Below are positions 6,174 to 9,767 of a DNA stretch of 9,767 bases, piece after piece. The DNA is from an uncultured Eubacteriales bacterium (lineage in GTDB: Bacteria > Bacillota > Clostridia > Oscillospirales > CAG-382). The notes under the pieces were generated by a model that saw only the letters and a list, made by a program, of their open reading frames with translations, was not told where the DNA came from and made no database searches. Made by a program: the position numbers and the translations under genes. The stretch spans positions 1 to 9,767 of the forward strand of contig CAKSOW010000053.1 of NCBI GenBank assembly GCA_934479825.1. The letters are read 5' to 3'. Every line of letters begins with the position of its first letter. Positions within the stretch are counted from its first letter, which is position 1.

Positions 6174-7843
6174 GCTTTCGCCTCCTTTTCCGTGATAATG
6201 TCCTCAATACTGCCGCCGGGCGGAAGCATCGGAAGAACAAATTCATCCGGATCTATCTTGCAGTCGATGACGCATGGTTCGCCCGACGCATAGGCTTTGC
6301 GGAATATCTCCGCAAACGTTTCCGGCGTGTCTGCCCGATAGCCTTTTGCGCCAAATGCTTCGGCAAGCTTGACAAAATCCGTCTTGCGCTCTAACGTCGT
6401 GTTTGAATAGTGCTTGTCAAAAAACAGCGTCTGCCATTGGCGCACCATACCAAGAACGCCGTTGTTGAAAATAACGATCGTTACCGGAACACCGGTCGAA
6501 ACGGCTGTCGCCAACTCATTCAAATTCATGCCGAAACTGCCGTCGCCGGTAATCAGCACCGTTTTGCAGCCCGAACCAATGGCGGCGCCGATCGCCGCAC
6601 CCAAGCCGAAGCCCATCGTGCCCAGTCCTCCGCTTGAAACCATTTTGCGCGGCGCGCGGAAATCGCAATACTGCGCCGCCCACATCTGATGCTGTCCTAC
6701 GTCGGTGGCAATGACCGTTTCGGGCGTGGTCTCGGCGTTGATAATGTCGATCGCACGCTTGGGCGTCAGCTTGTCCGTCTTGATATAGCTTTCGTTTTCC
6801 TTGACGCGTAAGGCGCTCACCAGCGCATCCCATGCCGGATGAACCGCACTCGGAACAGCGTCGGCAAGGCGTTTGAACGAATCGACGATATCGCCGCATA
6901 CGCCTACTTCGACTGAAATATTCTTATTGATTTCGGAAAAATCCAAATCAAGGTGAATGATTTTTGCGTTTTTCGCATAGCGGGACTTTTTGCCGGTCGC
7001 ACGGTCGGAAAAACGAACGCCGACTGCAAGAATCACATCCGCTTCATCCTGCGCCATGGAGGAGGCATAATGTCCGTGCATGCCCTGCATGCCCAAAAAG
7101 CGTCTGTTTTCGGTGGGAACAGCGGAAAGTCCCATAAAGGAACATCCGATAAACGCGTCGATCTTATCGGCAAGCGCGCAGATGTTCTTAGCCATTCCGG
7201 CGCCGGCCACACCGCCGCCAATATAAATGTACGGGCGGTTGCTGTTTTTCAATACCTCTGCCGCGCGGTCGATATCGGCCTGCGAAGCGATTTTGTTGGG
7301 AAACGGCTCGACAATCGGTTCTTTTTCATATTCGCCGAGACTTATCTGCACATCTTTCGGAATATCGATGAGCACAGGGCCGGGACGTCCGGATTTTGCA
7401 ATCTTGAAGGCCTCGCGGATCACTCCGGCAAGGTCGTCCGCACTCTGGACGAAATAGTTGTGCTTGGTAATCGGGAGCGTGATACCGGTAATGTCGATTT
7501 CCTGAAAACTGTCGCGTCCGATCAAGTCGCACGGCACGTTTCCGGTAATGGCGACCATCGGCACGGAGTCAAGCATGGCGGTTGCGATGCCGGTCACAAG
7601 GTTTGTCGCGCCCGGGCCGCTGGTGGCGATGACCACACCGACTTTTCCCGTGGCTCTCGAATAGCCGTCGGCGGCGTGCGCGGCGCCTTGTTCGTGCGCG
7701 GCGAGCACATGCCGCAGACGGTCGCTGTTCTGATAAAGCTCATCATAAATGTTGAGTACCTGACCGCCCGGATAGCCGAATACGGTATCGACGCCCTGTT
7801 CGATCAGTGTTTCAACAAGAATTCTTGCGCCTGTCATTTTCAT
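6170..7843 (-). CDS. ilvB: Acetohydroxyacid (acetolactate) synthase, large catalytic subunit
   Basis: It is a ThDP-dependent enzyme that joins two pyruvates into 2-acetolactate, or pyruvate and 2-ketobutyrate into 2-aceto-2-hydroxybutyrate. This is the first common step of valine, leucine and isoleucine synthesis. The 557 residues are of normal length and show three domains: an N-terminal pyrimidine-binding domain with catalytic Glu51 in AAHEQGAAHAADGY, a central FAD-type domain (about 190-330), and a C-terminal ThDP domain. The ThDP domain has the GDGSFGMN motif (433-440) and the downstream NN pair (460-461) that binds Mg-ThDP. VRQW (467-470) carries the tryptophan that lines the herbicide channel in homologues. 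The ATG at 7843 has AAGGAG 8 nt upstream; a second ATG two codons later is less well spaced. The stop overlaps the ilvN start by 4 nt (ATGA), suggesting translational coupling and equal subunit production. Confidence 0.97.
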   Translation of the reverse strand: MKMTGARILVETLIEQGVDTVFGYPGGQVLNIYDELYQNSDRLRHVLAAHEQGAAHAADGYSRATGKVGVVIATSGPGATNLVTGIATAMLDSVPMVAITGNVPCDLIGRDSFQEIDITGITLPITKHNYFVQSADDLAGVIREAFKIAKSGRPGPVLIDIPKDVQISLGEYEKEPIVEPFPNKIASQADIDRAAEVLKNSNRPYIYIGGGVAGAGMAKNICALADKIDAFIGCSFMGLSAVPTENRRFLGMQGMHGHYASSMAQDEADVILAVGVRFSDRATGKKSRYAKNAKIIHLDLDFSEINKNISVEVGVCGDIVDSFKRLADAVPSAVHPAWDALVSALRVKENESYIKTDKLTPKRAIDIINAETTPETVIATDVGQHQMWAAQYCDFRAPRKMVSSGGLGTMGFGLGAAIGAAIGSGCKTVLITGDGSFGMNLNELATAVSTGVPVTIVIFNNGVLGMVRQWQTLFFDKHYSNTTLERKTDFVKLAEAFGAKGYRADTPETFAEIFRKAYASGEPCVIDCKIDPDEFVLPMLPPGGSIEDIITEKEAKA

Positions 7844-7901
7844 GGGGTGTTCTCCTTTTTGGAATATGGGAATTTATGGAAATCCGCGAAAATTGGGTTA
7901 A

Positions 7902-9572
7902 TTATTTATTTTGCGAGGCAAACATACGGTTGACGGCACACACAAGCGCCTTGATGGAGGAAACGATAATATCTTCATCCACGCCTGCGCCCCAGTACAC
8001 CTTGCCGTCTGTACCTTTGACCGATACATAGGAGGCGGCACGCGACTTGGTGCTGTCTTCAATAGCATGTTCCGAATAGGTTTCAAGCGTATAGACATTG
8101 CCGATGACCGATTTGATAGCACTGCTTACCGCGTCAAGACGTCCGTTTCCGACAGAAGTGACTTTATGCATTTTGCCGTCGAAGAGAAGTTCCACATCGG
8201 CGGTTATGCCGTTTTCCTGACGGTAAGAAGCCGAAACGACCGAAAGGTGTCCGGAAACGTTGATATAATCGCGCATGAAAATATCGTACACTTCGCTCGG
8301 AGACAGCTCTTTATGAGCATGGTCGGAAACGCTCTTGACATGATAGCCGAATTCTTCGCGCATTTTCGGCGGCAGATTGAGCGAATACGATTTTTCGAGC
8401 AAATAGCCGATACCGCCCTTGCCGGACTGGGAATTGATGCGGATAACATCAGCTTCATACACGCGTCCCACATCGGTCGGATCGATCGGCAGATACGGCA
8501 CGTTCCAGATTTTACTTGCGTGCTCCGCACGGTATTTCATGCCCTTGGCGATAGCGTCCTGATGCGAACCGCTGAATGCGGCAAACACCAATGCGCCGCT
8601 GTACGGCTGGCGTTCATAGACATGCATGCGGGTGACGCGCTCGTACATTTCGCTGATTTTCGGCAGATCCGAAAAATCAAGTTCCGGGTCAACGCCTTGG
8701 GAATACATATTAAGCGCCAGAGTGATAATATCGACGTTACCGGTGCGTTCGCCGTTTCCGAACAGAGTTCCCTCGATACGGTCAGCGCCGGCCAAAAGGC
8801 CTAATTCGCTGTCGGCGACGGCACAGCCGCGGTCGTTGTGCGGATGAAGGGAAATAATTAAGTTTTCGCGGTTTTTCAGATGTTTGCACATGTATTCGAC
8901 CTGGTTGGCATACACATGCGGCATGGAATGAGAAACGGTGACCGGAAGATTGATAATGACCTTGCGGTCGGGAGTGGGATTCCAGATATCGATCACGGCA
9001 TTGCAGATCTCAACAGCATAGTCGGGCTCTGTGCCGGTGAAGCTTTCGGGGGAATATTCAAACGTGAAATGACCGGGGGTTTTGGCGGCATAGTCCTTCA
9101 AGAGCTTTGCGCCGAAAACTGCGATATCGACAATTTCTTCTTTTGATTTTCTGAATACCTGTTCGCGTTGAGCGACCGAGGTAGAATTATACAGATGAAC
9201 GACGGCATGTTTGGCGCCGGCAAGCGCTTCAAAGGTTTTGGCGATGATATGTTCACGCGCTTGGGTAAGTACCTGAATCGTAACATCGTCCGGAATCAGG
9301 TTGCGTTCGATCAAAGTGCGGCAGAATTCGTATTCTGTTTCACTGGCGGCCGGGAAACCGATCTCGATTTCTTTAAAGCCGATACGGACAAGATAGCCGA
9401 AAAATTCAAGCTTTTCTTCTAAGCTCATCGGAACGATAAGAGCTTGGTTGCCGTCGCGAAGATCCACACTGCACCAAATAGGCGCTTTATCGATACTGTC
9501 CTTTTTCATCCATTCGGGATTTTCGATGTTTACCGGAAAATACTGTTTTTCGTACTTTTGATAGCCGTTCAT
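7902..9572 (-). CDS. leuA: 2-isopropylmalate synthase (long, yeast/actinobacterial type)
   Basis: The enzyme condenses acetyl-CoA with 2-ketoisovalerate to give 2-isopropylmalate, the committed step of leucine synthesis, in the cytosol. The 556-residue protein has a DRE-TIM metallolyase barrel at about residues 30-310. DLRDGNQ (37-43) supplies the catalytic Arg39 and metal ligand Asp40, HPHND (243-247) supplies His243 and His245, and GNGERTGN (272-279) supplies Asn279. The C-terminal part from about 430 matches the LeuA allosteric dimer domain, the site of leucine feedback inhibition in this family. The DLRDGNQAL form and the length point to the yeast-type subfamily rather than the enterobacterial one. 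The frame stays open upstream to 9743, but that stretch crosses the T-box. The ATG at 9572 has AAAGGA 8 nt before it and begins the recognisable protein. It is the first gene of the operon, 58 nt before ilvB. Confidence 0.97.
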   Translation of the reverse strand: MNGYQKYEKQYFPVNIENPEWMKKDSIDKAPIWCSVDLRDGNQALIVPMSLEEKLEFFGYLVRIGFKEIEIGFPAASETEYEFCRTLIERNLIPDDVTIQVLTQAREHIIAKTFEALAGAKHAVVHLYNSTSVAQREQVFRKSKEEIVDIAVFGAKLLKDYAAKTPGHFTFEYSPESFTGTEPDYAVEICNAVIDIWNPTPDRKVIINLPVTVSHSMPHVYANQVEYMCKHLKNRENLIISLHPHNDRGCAVADSELGLLAGADRIEGTLFGNGERTGNVDIITLALNMYSQGVDPELDFSDLPKISEMYERVTRMHVYERQPYSGALVFAAFSGSHQDAIAKGMKYRAEHASKIWNVPYLPIDPTDVGRVYEADVIRINSQSGKGGIGYLLEKSYSLNLPPKMREEFGYHVKSVSDHAHKELSPSEVYDIFMRDYINVSGHLSVVSASYRQENGITADVELLFDGKMHKVTSVGNGRLDAVSSAIKSVIGNVYTLETYSEHAIEDSTKSRAASYVSVKGTDGKVYWGAGVDEDIIVSSIKALVCAVNRMFASQNK

Positions 9573-9658
9573 AAGAAGATTCCTTTCTTTTCGCTGCGTT
9601 ATGCTTGCAAAAGAGATTCTTTTGAGAGGGGATGAGAGGATAAGAGAGAAGAAAGTAT
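9573..9658 (-). other. leuA 5' untranslated region after the T-box terminator
   Basis: These 86 nt separate the terminator from the leuA start. The first part (about 9625-9656, read on the minus strand) is almost pure C/U with a few A and no G. A 7-bp hairpin CAAAAGA-ATC-TCTTTTG follows at 9608-9624. The ribosome binding site AAAGGA (9582-9587) sits 8 nt before the ATG. I see no small reading frame with a ribosome binding site here. The C-rich, G-free stretch resembles a Rho loading site in composition, which is only an inference. Confidence 0.6.
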
Positions 9659-9702
9659 AAAAAAATCTCTTTCGCACAGCACAATTTGCTGTACAAAAGA
9701 GA
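9659..9702 (-). terminator. T-box-controlled intrinsic terminator before leuA
   Basis: In the RNA, 9702-9687 pairs with 9681-9666 over 16 bp (two G-U wobbles) around a 5-nt loop, followed by seven U residues (9665-9659). Its 5' arm shares 9695-9702 with the 3' side of the antiterminator, so the two folds exclude each other, as expected for a transcriptional T-box. Confidence 0.93.
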
Positions 9703-9767
9703 CGAAGTTCTTTTCTTCGCGGTACCACTCTTTTTGACGCCATGCAATAATGCCGCGCGTCCCGCTC
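9659..9767 (-). promoter_or_regulatory. T-box riboswitch, 3' half (antiterminator/terminator region), truncated by the window edge
   Basis: The minus strand carries the T-box signature AGAGTGGTACCGCG at 9718-9731, close to the family consensus AGGGTGGNACCGCG. An antiterminator can be drawn directly. RNA 9734-9728 pairs with 9701-9695 (7 bp) and 9720-9715 pairs with 9707-9702 (6 bp, one G-U). They leave the 7-nt bulge UGGUACC (9727-9721) that in this family binds the tRNA acceptor end. UGGU would pair with an ACCA tail, so a discriminator A, which fits tRNA-Leu, -Ile or -Val. A hairpin at 9736-9761 (GACGC/GCGTC outer stem) just upstream fits stem III. Stem I with the specifier codon lies outside the window, so the amino acid cannot be read. 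Leucine is inferred from leuA being the first gene. Uncharged tRNA should favour antitermination and switch on the whole operon. Confidence 0.93.

Noticed and set aside
6953..7933. A plus-strand open frame of 326 codons opposite ilvB
   Set aside because: It is a shadow of the high-confidence ilvB coding strand, with no recognisable domains or ribosome binding site.
7911..8804. A plus-strand open frame of 297 codons opposite leuA
   Set aside because: It lies entirely antisense to leuA and mirrors its codon pattern; no protein family is recognisable.
9573..9743. A 57-residue N-terminal extension of LeuA, open in frame to 9743
   Set aside because: It crosses the T-box and its terminator, has no family resemblance, and the ATG at 9572 has a well-spaced ribosome binding site.

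Overview
The window is one end of a branched-chain amino acid biosynthesis operon, and every gene lies on the minus strand, transcribed right to left. It looks like chromosomal DNA of a Clostridia-class Firmicute. The basis is a T-box leader, strong AAGGAG-type ribosome binding sites, a yeast/actinobacterial-type long LeuA with the DLRDGNQ motif, short archaeal/clostridial-type LeuC and LeuD, a class I ketol-acid reductoisomerase, and a trailing DUF815 ATPase. I cannot name a genus. Base composition looks moderate, and there is no sign of mobile elements, tRNA or rRNA genes, or CRISPR.

Layout in transcription order: the 3' half of a T-box riboswitch with its terminator/antiterminator pair (9659-9767, cut by the window edge); a pyrimidine-rich 5' UTR (9573-9658); leuA (7902-9572); ilvB (6170-7843) and ilvN (5655-6173), joined by an ATGA overlap; a hairpin-bearing gap of 91 nt; ilvC (4547-5563); a gap of 221 nt with several stem-loops, two of which share sequence and compete; leuC (3054-4325), leuD (2548-3051) and leuB (1463-2548), packed with gaps of 2 nt and -1 nt; a DUF815 AAA+-type ATPase (208-1428), 34 nt after leuB; and a strong intrinsic terminator (134-161) among other hairpins. 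At the left end a sigma-A-like promoter (12-40) points out of the window towards the next minus-strand gene.

Together IlvBN (acetohydroxyacid synthase) and IlvC make the dihydroxy-acid precursors of valine, isoleucine and, through 2-ketoisovalerate, leucine. LeuA, LeuCD and LeuB then convert 2-ketoisovalerate to 2-ketoisocaproate. Dihydroxy-acid dehydratase (ilvD) and the transaminase (ilvE) are absent here and must be encoded elsewhere. Expression appears to be set at the 5' end by uncharged tRNA sensing at the T-box. The tRNA specifier lies outside the window; leucine is the likely ligand from context only. The internal hairpins may divide the transcript into segments of different stability: leuA-ilvBN, then ilvC, then leuCDB-DUF815.

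Most of the window is well-understood metabolism. The parts that deserve a second look are the nested inverted repeats before leuC, the DUF815 ATPase placed in the operon, the Tyr-Asn cofactor loop of IlvC, and the ilvN stop codon sitting in a hairpin loop. I did not find a convincing new biological system.
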